Shown here piece by piece: positions 46,148 to 54,299 of a DNA stretch of 64,000 nucleotides (positions are counted from its first letter, which is position 1; the number at the start of each line of letters is the position of its first letter). The translations under genes and the position numbers were made by a program. The notes under the pieces were generated by a model. That model was not told the origin of the DNA. It did no database searches and was given only the letters and a program-made list of their open reading frames with translations. This DNA is from Candidatus Gastranaerophilales bacterium HUM_9 (GTDB lineage: Bacteria > Cyanobacteriota > Vampirovibrionia > Gastranaerophilales > Gastranaerophilaceae): the NCBI GenBank assembly GCA_002103075.1, contig DABG01000010.1, forward strand, positions 1-64,000, given 5' to 3'.

Positions 46148-47112
46148 TAATGATGATTGTAGCCTTTTTATTAGGCTTAATTCTTTGTCTATTACTAGGA
46201 ATTCCATACATTGATTTTCTAAAAAAGAAAATGGTTGGACAATATATAAGAGAGGAAGCACCAGAAAATCACAAAGCAAAAGAAGGTACTCCAACAACAG
46301 GTGGTGTATTCATCGTATTTTCAGCACTTGTTGCGTCAGCTATAACATTATTCCTTGCGCAAAAATTTGATACAAACGCTTGGATTGTTTTAATAACTTT
46401 CTTATTCTACACAGTTGCAGGGTTTCAAGACGACTTTCTTAAAATCAAAGGTAAAGAAAACAAAGGTCTAAGTGCTAGAGGTAAATTCTTAAGACAAATC
46501 CTTATCGCACTTCTTCCTGTTTTATATCTAATCGTTACACACAACGAAGCTACGACATTATCAATGGGTCAATTCTCTATTGATTTAAAATGGTTCTACC
46601 CAATACTTGCAATCTTTGCAATCACAGGTGCATCAAATGCGTACAACCTTACAGACGGACTTGACGGATTAGCAACCTCAACAGGTATATTCGCATTTTT
46701 AGCTTGTGCAATCATTGCACATCTTTCAGGACACAATTATATAGCAATCATTGCAGCAGCTGTAACAGGTGCGTTGCTTGGTTTCTTGCGTTACAACAAA
46801 CCAAAAGCACAAGTATTTATGGGTGATACAGGCTCTCTTGCAATCGGTGGATTGCTTGGTGTACTTGCGATTATGGGTAAGTTTGAAATATATTTGATTA
46901 TCCTTGCAGGTATATTTGTTATTGAAACACTTTCTGTAATTATTCAAGTTACAAGTTTTAAACTTACAGGAAAACGTGTATTCAAGATGTCACCAATTCA
47001 CCACCATTTTGAATTGTGTGGATACAATGAAAAACAAATCGTAACAGCTTTTGCAATCGTATCAATGATTTTTGGAGCAATAGCAGTAGCATTATTTAAA
47101 GCATTTATGTAG
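46144..47112 (+). CDS. mraY: Phospho-N-acetylmuramoyl-pentapeptide transferase
   Basis: The 322-residue membrane enzyme links phospho-MurNAc-pentapeptide to undecaprenyl phosphate (lipid I). It has about ten membrane helices and the family motifs GTPTTGGVF, FQDDFLKI, ASNAYNLTDGLDGLA and the late MSPIHHHFELCG. An AAAGGAG site precedes the ATG. It is coupled to murF. Confidence 0.96.
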   Translation: MIMMIVAFLLGLILCLLLGIPYIDFLKKKMVGQYIREEAPENHKAKEGTPTTGGVFIVFSALVASAITLFLAQKFDTNAWIVLITFLFYTVAGFQDDFLKIKGKENKGLSARGKFLRQILIALLPVLYLIVTHNEATTLSMGQFSIDLKWFYPILAIFAITGASNAYNLTDGLDGLATSTGIFAFLACAIIAHLSGHNYIAIIAAAVTGALLGFLRYNKPKAQVFMGDTGSLAIGGLLGVLAIMGKFEIYLIILAGIFVIETLSVIIQVTSFKLTGKRVFKMSPIHHHFELCGYNEKQIVTAFAIVSMIFGAIAVALFKAFM

Positions 47113-47120
47113 AGGAAATT

Positions 47121-48470
47121 ATGAAAACAGACTGGAAAGATAAAAAGGTTTTAATCTTAGGGTTATCAGTTAGTGGAAAAGCCGCAGCAAGATACCTTGC
47201 AAAAGAAGGCGCTAATGTTTACATAACCGAAATGAGAGAAGAAAAACCAGAAGATAAAACACAAATAGAAGAACTAAATGCTCTCGGTATAAAAGTCGAG
47301 ATGGGTGGTCACTCAGAAGAATTTTTATCAAACCTTTATCTTGCAGTAACAAGTCCATCTGTTCCACTAGATAGCGAACTTTATCTACGATTAAAAAATA
47401 GTGGTGTTAAAATAATTTCAGAAGTTTCTTTAGCATATTTAGAATCAGATAAACCCTTTATTGCAATTACAGGGACAAATGGTAAAACAACGACTACATC
47501 GCTTGTTTCACATATTTTATCAACAGAATACAAAGCTCCTGCTTGTGGCAACATAGGTATTCCACCTTGCAGTCTGCTTGATACAGAACTTGATTATTTT
47601 GTTTGTGAAATGAGTTCGTTTCAAATTGTTCACAGCATACCATTCAAATCTAAAATTGCTTGTTGGACAAACTACACCCCTGACCATATCACTTGGCACG
47701 GTAGCGTAGAAAAATATTTTGAAGCAAAAGCTCAATTATTCATTGAGCCACAAACTCCTGAATATGCTATTTTCAATGCTAAAGATGAAAAACTTTTAGA
47801 GTTTTCTAAAACTTGTAATAGCAATGTATTCTTGTTTGATGTTGAACAAGAACAAAATTGTTCATTCATAAAAGATGATGCAATATATTATATCGGAGAA
47901 GATAAGAAGAAAGAAAAAATCATTGATTTAAAAGACTCTCCACTTGTTGGTCATCACAATTATCAAAACATAATGTGCGGAATAATTATCGCAAAAATCA
48001 TTGGTGTTTCAAACGAACACATAAAATCTGCGATAATGAGCTTTAAAGCACCTGAACACAGGCTTGAAAAAGTAAGAGAATTTAACGGAATAACTTTCTA
48101 TAACGATTCAAAAGCAACAAATCCAGAGGCTTCAATCGTTGCAATAGATTCATTTAACAACAAAAATGTTGTACTTATTGCTGGTGGCAGAGATAAATTA
48201 ACAGACCTTACAGAATTCTGTAACTCAGTAAAATCACACATTACAACGGTTGAACTAATTGGTGAAGCAACCGAAAGGTTTGATACAGAACTAAGAAAAA
48301 ACGGGTTTGATAATATAATAATAGAAAAAACTTTAGAATCAGCTATCGATAAAGCCATTGAGCTTAAACCTGACGTAGTTCTATTATCACCTGCCTGTGC
48401 AAGTTTCGATATGTTCAAAGGATATGAAGAAAGAGGAACGGTATTTAAAGACTATGTATTATCAAAATAA
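47121..48470 (+). CDS. murD: UDP-N-acetylmuramoylalanine--D-glutamate ligase
   Basis: The 449-residue enzyme adds D-Glu to UDP-MurNAc-Ala. It has the N-terminal Rossmann-like domain (LILGLSVSGKAAARYLAKEG), the P-loop AITGTNGKTTTTSLV near residue 115, CEMSSFQI and APEHRLEKV. The C-terminal part contains YNDSKATNPEAS and LLSPACASFDMF. It starts eight bases after mraY and its end overlaps ftsW. Confidence 0.95.
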   Translation: MKTDWKDKKVLILGLSVSGKAAARYLAKEGANVYITEMREEKPEDKTQIEELNALGIKVEMGGHSEEFLSNLYLAVTSPSVPLDSELYLRLKNSGVKIISEVSLAYLESDKPFIAITGTNGKTTTTSLVSHILSTEYKAPACGNIGIPPCSLLDTELDYFVCEMSSFQIVHSIPFKSKIACWTNYTPDHITWHGSVEKYFEAKAQLFIEPQTPEYAIFNAKDEKLLEFSKTCNSNVFLFDVEQEQNCSFIKDDAIYYIGEDKKKEKIIDLKDSPLVGHHNYQNIMCGIIIAKIIGVSNEHIKSAIMSFKAPEHRLEKVREFNGITFYNDSKATNPEASIVAIDSFNNKNVVLIAGGRDKLTDLTEFCNSVKSHITTVELIGEATERFDTELRKNGFDNIIIEKTLESAIDKAIELKPDVVLLSPACASFDMFKGYEERGTVFKDYVLSK

Positions 48471-49653
48471 CGAAAATAGACAACTTAATACAGTAACTGA
48501 TCATTATATAGCAGCACCTGATAGAATTCTTACACTTGTTGTATTGTTTCTTGTCGTAATCGGAGTTATGTTTGTATTTTCTGCAAGTGTACCAAAATGT
48601 GTAAATGCAGGTATAAACCCATTACACTTTACTATAATTCAACTTGTGGGTGTCGCAATCGGGTATGTATTATTAAGATGGTTTTCAAAAATAGATTTAA
48701 GAATACTTTATAATGCAACAGGATTTTTCACACTAATCGTTATTGCATTACTATTTTTAGTACTATGTATCGGAGAAACAATCAACGGTGCTCAGCGTTG
48801 GATAAGTCTTGGACCTGTAAATTTGCAACCATCAGAGCTTGCAAAACCTGCGATTGTTTTGTTGCTTGCAAAAGCGTTTCACAAAGACCCAAGTTTTTTT
48901 GATTCAAAAAAATACCCAACTTATGCAGTTATACTACTTATGGTTGCACTTATCTTAAAACAACCTAACTTGAGTATGTGTATATTATTATTTGCAACCT
49001 CTGTTGTTATGTACTTAACAGCAGGTGGAACACTTTCTTGGATAAAAAGAATGATTTTACCAATACTTGGTGGAATTGCTACATTTGTTGTAGTTAGTGG
49101 CATTGGAGCTTGTATGAACTTCAATTTGATAGGCAAATTCTTACAACCATATCAGCTTCAACGTATAACAATTTGGTTACACCCTGAATCTGACCCATTA
49201 GGTGCTGGTTACAATATCATTCAATCAATGGTAGCATTTGCATCAGGTGGATTATGGGGTAGTGGCTTTGGTGCTTCTAAACAAAAACTTGCTTGGTTAC
49301 CTGAAGCTCACACAGACTTTATCTTTGCAGTAATTGGTGAAGAACTAGGTTTTATCGGTTGCCTTTTATTAATCGGATTATTCTGGACAGTGCTTCAAAG
49401 AGGGTTTGTTATTGCATCTGAATGCAGAGATATGTATTACAAACTTATTGCCATTGGGTTCACCTTCTCAATTTGTTTCCAAGCATTTATGAATATGGGG
49501 GTATCTAGTTCTATGCTTCCTGCAACAGGTGTTCCTTTGCCATTCATAAGTTATGGTGGTACTTCTGTCATCATCTCTCTTGCTATGGTTGGTGTATTAT
49601 TAAATATTTCAAGAAAAAAACAAAGAAAGATAAGGTTAGCACAAAATGTATAA
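48454..49653 (+). CDS. ftsW: FtsW/RodA-family peptidoglycan polymerase
   Basis: The protein has 399 residues with about ten membrane segments. SEDS motifs are INGAQRWISLGPVNLQPSEL, WLHPESDPLGAGYN, the GGLWGSGFGAS loop, PEAHTDFIFAVIGEELG and GVPLPFISYGGTS. The SEDS polymerase works with a class B PBP in division. The place between murD and murG favours FtsW over RodA. I chose the ATG at 48454, overlapping murD by 17 bases; in-frame ATGs at 48397 and 48424 are possible but reach deeper into murD. Confidence 0.9.
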   Translation: MYYQNNENRQLNTVTDHYIAAPDRILTLVVLFLVVIGVMFVFSASVPKCVNAGINPLHFTIIQLVGVAIGYVLLRWFSKIDLRILYNATGFFTLIVIALLFLVLCIGETINGAQRWISLGPVNLQPSELAKPAIVLLLAKAFHKDPSFFDSKKYPTYAVILLMVALILKQPNLSMCILLFATSVVMYLTAGGTLSWIKRMILPILGGIATFVVVSGIGACMNFNLIGKFLQPYQLQRITIWLHPESDPLGAGYNIIQSMVAFASGGLWGSGFGASKQKLAWLPEAHTDFIFAVIGEELGFIGCLLLIGLFWTVLQRGFVIASECRDMYYKLIAIGFTFSICFQAFMNMGVSSSMLPATGVPLPFISYGGTSVIISLAMVGVLLNISRKKQRKIRLAQNV

Positions 49654-50755
49654 GAAAACATATTTTATCACTGGTGGTGGAACTGGTGGACACATATATC
49701 CTGCAGTCGCAGTGGCTGATGAACTAATAAAAAATAAAGATTATAATGTTTTTTATGTTGGAAACCCTGACAATATGGAATACAGAATAGCTCAAAACAA
49801 AGGCTATCAATTCTTGCCAGTGCACGTTAAAGGTATGCCTAGAAAACTAAGTCTACACTTTATATTTTGGGCATTTCAACTTTTAGTAGCCATCATAAAA
49901 AGTATGTATTATATCCTAAAATACAAGCCTGATGCAATCTTTGGCACAGGTGGATATGTTTCTGCACCATTACTTTTTGCATCAAATATCCTTAAAAAAC
50001 CAAATTATATGTTGCACGATTGCGACATGCAACCTGGTATCGTTACAAGAAAGTTCGCCCCAAACGCAAAATGTGTTTCTTTAGCATTTGAAGGAGCTTT
50101 ACCTTTTATTAAAAATAATAATTGCACTGTAAATGGAAACCCATTAAGACCTGAATTTAAAAAGGTTCTAAAAATTGATGCAAAAGAAAAACTTAATCTT
50201 GATATGGAAAAGCCTGTACTTTGTGTAATGGGTGGTTCTCAAGGTGCTAAGTCTATCAACAATTCGTTTGTAGAAATAATAAAAGAATTAGTGCAAGAAC
50301 ACGGATATCAAATCATTTTCCAAACAGGTCAAAAGAATTATGACTATATCACAGATAGATTGTCTAAAATATTTAAACATTATGAAAAGAATAAAAACCT
50401 GATTGTAAAACCTTATTTTGATGATATGACAACAATCCTAAAAGCCTCTGATATTGTAATCTCAAGAGCAGGTTCTCTTAGTCTTTCAGAAATTTTTGCA
50501 TCTGGTATTGCTCCAATTTTGATTCCATATCCTTATGCAGCAGCAGACCACCAAAGAAAAAATGCGAAGTTTGTTGAAGAACACAATGCTTGTATCTATG
50601 CAGAAGATAGCGATATTGATCCGAATTATTTTCTTAAACTTTTAATTGATTTAAAAAATAATCCAGAAAAAATTGAAGAATTAAAATCAAACTCTGCAAA
50701 GCTTGCAAAACTTGATGCACTAAAAAATATAGTAGAACAGTTTGAAAGAATTTAG
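49646..50755 (+). CDS. murG: UDP-N-acetylglucosamine--lipid I N-acetylglucosaminyltransferase
   Basis: The 369-residue GT28 enzyme makes lipid II. It has TGGGTGGHIYPAVAVADEL at the N-terminus, GTGGYVSAPLLFA, VMGGSQGAKSINNS near the middle and SRAGSLSLSEIFASG with PYPYAAADHQ in the UDP-GlcNAc site. Length is normal. It overlaps ftsW by eight bases. murC, murB and ftsQ, often next in cell-wall clusters, are absent; rsgA follows instead. Confidence 0.95.
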   Translation: MYKKTYFITGGGTGGHIYPAVAVADELIKNKDYNVFYVGNPDNMEYRIAQNKGYQFLPVHVKGMPRKLSLHFIFWAFQLLVAIIKSMYYILKYKPDAIFGTGGYVSAPLLFASNILKKPNYMLHDCDMQPGIVTRKFAPNAKCVSLAFEGALPFIKNNNCTVNGNPLRPEFKKVLKIDAKEKLNLDMEKPVLCVMGGSQGAKSINNSFVEIIKELVQEHGYQIIFQTGQKNYDYITDRLSKIFKHYEKNKNLIVKPYFDDMTTILKASDIVISRAGSLSLSEIFASGIAPILIPYPYAAADHQRKNAKFVEEHNACIYAEDSDIDPNYFLKLLIDLKNNPEKIEELKSNSAKLAKLDALKNIVEQFERI

Positions 50756-50758
50756 ACT

Positions 50759-51760
50759 ATGAGTAAAGGCAAAGTTTTTAAAATACACTCTGATTTTTAT
50801 TATATAGAAAATTTTGAAAACAACGATAATATTGTTGAATGCAAAATTAGGGAAGTATTAAAAAAACAAGACCAAAAGATTTTAGTAGGCGACAATGTTG
50901 AATTTGAAAACGGATATATAACAAAAATTTTAAAACGTAAAAATTTTATCCCACGTCCATCTGTTGCAAATATAGATCAAGTTGTAATTGTTTCTGCGGT
51001 TCAAGAGCCTGAATTGAGCTTTAAACAACTCGATAGATATATTGCGTTTGCAGAATACTACAATCTTGATATAAAACTATGCTTTAATAAAAACGATTTA
51101 TCTAAAGATGATAAAATCATTGAAAAAGTGTTCTCTATCTATGAACCACTTGGATATGATATCATTTTTACATCTGCTATTGAGGGGCTTGAAATAGATG
51201 ACTTTGAACAACTTATGACAAACAAAACATCTGTTCTTTGTGGTCAATCAGGTGTTGGCAAATCAAGTTTGATAAACGCACTTAACCCTAATATTGAATT
51301 GAGAACAAAAAACGTGAGCGAAAAAACTCAACGAGGTACGCACACAACAAGACACTGCGAAATAATGAAAATATCCGATAATATAAACATTATCGACACC
51401 CCTGGGTTTAGTAATCTTAGATTTAATTTCTTGATGCCACACGAGGTAGGGAAATTATTCAGAGAATTTAAACCTTATGAAAACACTTGCAAATATCAAG
51501 ACTGTTTGCATATTCATGAAGATGGTTGTAAAATCTTAGATAATATAGCAACTTTTTCAAATACAAGGTATGAAAGTTACTTAGAATTTGTAACCGAAGC
51601 ACAGGAATACAAAGAAAAAGTAAAATTTCAAGGTAAAAAAGTTGAAAGCAGATTTAAACAAACCCATAACAAAACTGCAGTAAAAATTAGCACAAACAAA
51701 CGTCAAGGTTCAAGAAGAACCTTAAAACAAGGAATATATAAGGAATTAGATGATGAATAA
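50759..51760 (+). CDS. rsgA: Ribosome small-subunit GTPase RsgA (YjeQ)
   Basis: The 333-residue circularly permuted GTPase checks 30S maturation. The order is OB-fold, then G4 (CFNKNDLS), G1 CGQSGVGKSSLINAL, the switch with RGTHTTRH, G3 DTPGFS and a zinc site C-x4-C-x-H-x5-C (CKYQDCLHIHEDGC). A basic C-terminal tail (KRQGSRRTLKQG) ends the protein. It starts four bases after murG. Confidence 0.93.
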   Translation: MSKGKVFKIHSDFYYIENFENNDNIVECKIREVLKKQDQKILVGDNVEFENGYITKILKRKNFIPRPSVANIDQVVIVSAVQEPELSFKQLDRYIAFAEYYNLDIKLCFNKNDLSKDDKIIEKVFSIYEPLGYDIIFTSAIEGLEIDDFEQLMTNKTSVLCGQSGVGKSSLINALNPNIELRTKNVSEKTQRGTHTTRHCEIMKISDNINIIDTPGFSNLRFNFLMPHEVGKLFREFKPYENTCKYQDCLHIHEDGCKILDNIATFSNTRYESYLEFVTEAQEYKEKVKFQGKKVESRFKQTHNKTAVKISTNKRQGSRRTLKQGIYKELDDE

Positions 51761-52619
51761 ATACATTGAATTAGTAGACAAAAAACTTGATGAGTACATG
51801 CCTGTACAATATCCTGAGGATATTTTTAAATCAATGAAATATACAGTGACTCTACCAGGAAAGAGATTACGTCCAACAATGTGTTTAGAAACTTGTCGAA
51901 TTATGGGTGGTGTGGTTGAAGATGCACTTCCAACAGCTTGTGCAATAGAAATGTTACACGCACAAAGCCTTATACACGATGATTTACCTTGTATGGATAA
52001 TGACGATTTTAGACGTGGCAAACCATCTAACCACAAAGTGTTTGGTGAAGCTATTGCCGTTTTAGCAGGTGATGCACTTTTAAGTTTTGCACCACAACTT
52101 ATAATAGAAAAATCAAAGAACTTGTCTTCTGATACACTTATCAAGGTTCTACATGAGTTCACTACAACAGCAGGTGCATATAAACTTATTGCAGGTCAAG
52201 TTGCTGATATTGAAAGCGAAAAAGGTAATATTAAAGGCGACAAAGCTGAAACTCTTGAATATATCCACACGCATAAAACTGCAGACCTATTCAAACTTGC
52301 GTTGAAATCTGGTGCTATTATTGCAGGTGCAACACAAGAACAAGTTAATGAGATGGACGAATTCGGTCAAATCTATGGTATAGCTTTTCAGATTTATGAT
52401 GATATTATGGACGAGATTGCAACATTTGAAGAACTTGGCAAAACTATCGGCAAGGATAAAGAAGCAGGAAAGCTTACTTATGTTTCTTTATACGGCTTAG
52501 AACAAGCAAAGACAAGGGTTAGAGAACTTGTTAAACAAGGTCACGATATCATTGACAAATATCACTCTGATATTTTCTCTAATATGCTTAACAAACTTGT
52601 TGAAAAAATAGATAGATAA
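51750..52619 (+). CDS. ispA: Farnesyl/geranylgeranyl diphosphate synthase family protein
   Basis: The 289-residue all-helical prenyl synthase has the first Asp-rich motif HDDLPCMDNDDFRRGKPSNH, AGDALLSFAP, GQVADIES and the second motif YDDIMD near residue 214. The residues before the first motif (IEMLHAQSLI) fit short-chain FPP/GPP synthases. It makes isoprenoid diphosphates, including precursors of undecaprenyl phosphate used by MraY and MurG. It overlaps rsgA by 11 bases; two adjacent ATGs (51750, 51753) can start it. Confidence 0.9.
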   Translation: MMNKYIELVDKKLDEYMPVQYPEDIFKSMKYTVTLPGKRLRPTMCLETCRIMGGVVEDALPTACAIEMLHAQSLIHDDLPCMDNDDFRRGKPSNHKVFGEAIAVLAGDALLSFAPQLIIEKSKNLSSDTLIKVLHEFTTTAGAYKLIAGQVADIESEKGNIKGDKAETLEYIHTHKTADLFKLALKSGAIIAGATQEQVNEMDEFGQIYGIAFQIYDDIMDEIATFEELGKTIGKDKEAGKLTYVSLYGLEQAKTRVRELVKQGHDIIDKYHSDIFSNMLNKLVEKIDR

Positions 52620-53037
52620 GTAAACTATTACAACTGGACAGAAAATGTTCGCAGGGATTCCACGCTTGCGTTACAAAAATAATTACAGCACGTTGTCTTG
52701 GATTATTCGGGATTTCGCAAAAGCGTGGTTTTGCTCAACCTTACGGGTTGGGTCACTTCGTGACCAGCACCCTACCGAAAATCCGCCTGAATGACGCACC
52801 CAGACTGTCATTCAGAGGGAGTGTAACGACCGAAGAATCCCTCTAAACATGCAGAACGGTTTGTTTATGGATTGCCGCACTTAATACATTGAATACCGTT
52901 CAATCGTTCGCAATGACGGTTTAAAATCATCATGGACAGTAGTGGAACTTGATTCAGCATCCCTATAAAGTCCTTGCAGGGATTCCACACTTACAAAACA
53001 CTTGTAACACGCTTACAATAACAAACAAAAATACTCT
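52620..53037. other. Intergenic region rich in repeats and inverted repeats
   Basis: These 418 bases between ispA and the TolC-type gene (convergent) contain the second copy of the GC-rich repeat and two hairpins: CTGAATGAC/GTCATTCAG (52787-52815) and GGTCAC-TTC-GTGACC (52751-52765). There are also two copies of GCAGGGATTCCAC (near 52652 and 52976). No plausible gene is seen. The hairpins may end transcription from both sides. Confidence 0.65.
52805..52842 (-). repeat. GC-rich intergenic repeat, copy 2
   Basis: Read on the minus strand, GATTCTTCGGTCGTTACACT plus flanks matches 36189-36225 with about three mismatches in 37. Its right-hand part forms one arm of the inverted repeat at 52787-52815. 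Confidence 0.75.
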
Positions 53038-54294
53038 CTACAAAGTTTCGTCCAAATCCTTACCCAAGTTTCTCAACAAATCAAGATATGCCTTATAAAA
53101 CAAGTGAATAGACTCAATAAACTCTGTCATATACTGTTGTTGAGAGTCTTCTATATTCATCAAGTCCATAAGCCTGATTTCATTTTTCTTATATGCTTCT
53201 GATTCAAGGGTAAGAAGTCTATCCATATCGTTATAAATTTTTTGTGCGTGTTCCATATTGTTTTTATGAGCATTAAACTTGTAATAATTGTCCTGAATTG
53301 TATAGTTCAACAAATCCTCATACGCAACCTTATTGTACTTCAACCTATCCAACACAATTTTTGACTGTTGAATTTCTGGTCTATATGTATAAAATATAGG
53401 TAAATCCATGCCTGCACTCACATACGCACCATCATAAGGGTCATGGGTACTCAATTTTTGATAAGCATAGCCACCTGCTAAATACAAATCAGGTACTCTT
53501 TGACGTTTAACCAAAGTTATATTTTTATCTGCAATTTTTATATCATCTCTTGCAATCTTCAATTCGTAATTATGTTTCATCGCAAAATCAACCAATTTTT
53601 CACAAGATGGCAATTTTATATTCAAAATATACGAATTATCTCTCAAAGATGCTTCTACTGTATCATAAGTTATATCTCGTTCGTTTGTATTCAAAACCTT
53701 GTTAAAATTACAAATAGCTTCATTCACATTAGAACTCAAATAATTCAAATCAATCAATTCACGTTCATGTTTAATCTTCGCTCTTAATACGTTAATCTCA
53801 TAACGTGGCTCTGTCGATTTCTTATGTTCAGCGATTGATAAAATATTCTTATACCAATACTCTTTTCTTTCCATCAAGATATAATGAGATTTTGCACACA
53901 AAACCTCAAAATATGCGTCCATAACATCAATCTTAAGGTTATATTCATACTTTGCAAGCTCTGTTTTTGCTTTTTCGTACTCTGCGATAGCAACACCTTT
54001 TCTTGCACTACGTTTCATAACCTCAACTGGAATATTCATACCTAATTGACTATTGTTACCACGTGTAACTCTACCAATTAACGTATGTGAAAAAAGTTGT
54101 GGGTTTTTCAATCTGTTAGCAATCTTGATATTTTTCTCTGCAATCTCAACATCTTTCTTCTTAGCCTGATACATAACATTTTTTGACAATGCAACCCTTA
54201 TTGCAGTATCCATATCAACTTTCACTATTTCTTCTGCGGAAACATTAGTTGCTAATAAAAATGTTATAACTAATAGCGAAACTATCTTTTTCAT
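53038..54294 (-). CDS. TolC-family outer membrane efflux protein
   Basis: The 418-residue protein has a signal peptide (MKKIVSLLVITFLLATNVSA, cut before EEI). Two long helical repeats follow: VDMDTAIRVALSKNVMYQ at ~27-44 and KLVDFAMKHNYELKIARDDI near 240, the usual TolC/OEP duplication. It forms a trimeric channel for export or efflux. No membrane-fusion or pump gene is adjacent. It lies five bases downstream of alaS, perhaps by chance. Confidence 0.88.
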   Translation of the reverse strand: MKKIVSLLVITFLLATNVSAEEIVKVDMDTAIRVALSKNVMYQAKKKDVEIAEKNIKIANRLKNPQLFSHTLIGRVTRGNNSQLGMNIPVEVMKRSARKGVAIAEYEKAKTELAKYEYNLKIDVMDAYFEVLCAKSHYILMERKEYWYKNILSIAEHKKSTEPRYEINVLRAKIKHERELIDLNYLSSNVNEAICNFNKVLNTNERDITYDTVEASLRDNSYILNIKLPSCEKLVDFAMKHNYELKIARDDIKIADKNITLVKRQRVPDLYLAGGYAYQKLSTHDPYDGAYVSAGMDLPIFYTYRPEIQQSKIVLDRLKYNKVAYEDLLNYTIQDNYYKFNAHKNNMEHAQKIYNDMDRLLTLESEAYKKNEIRLMDLMNIEDSQQQYMTEFIESIHLFYKAYLDLLRNLGKDLDETL

Positions 54295-54299
54295 ATTTA

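Noticed and set aside
51746..52162. Minus-strand frame of 138 codons inside ispA
   Set aside because: Shadow of the clearly recognisable prenyl synthase. Its residues show no family pattern.
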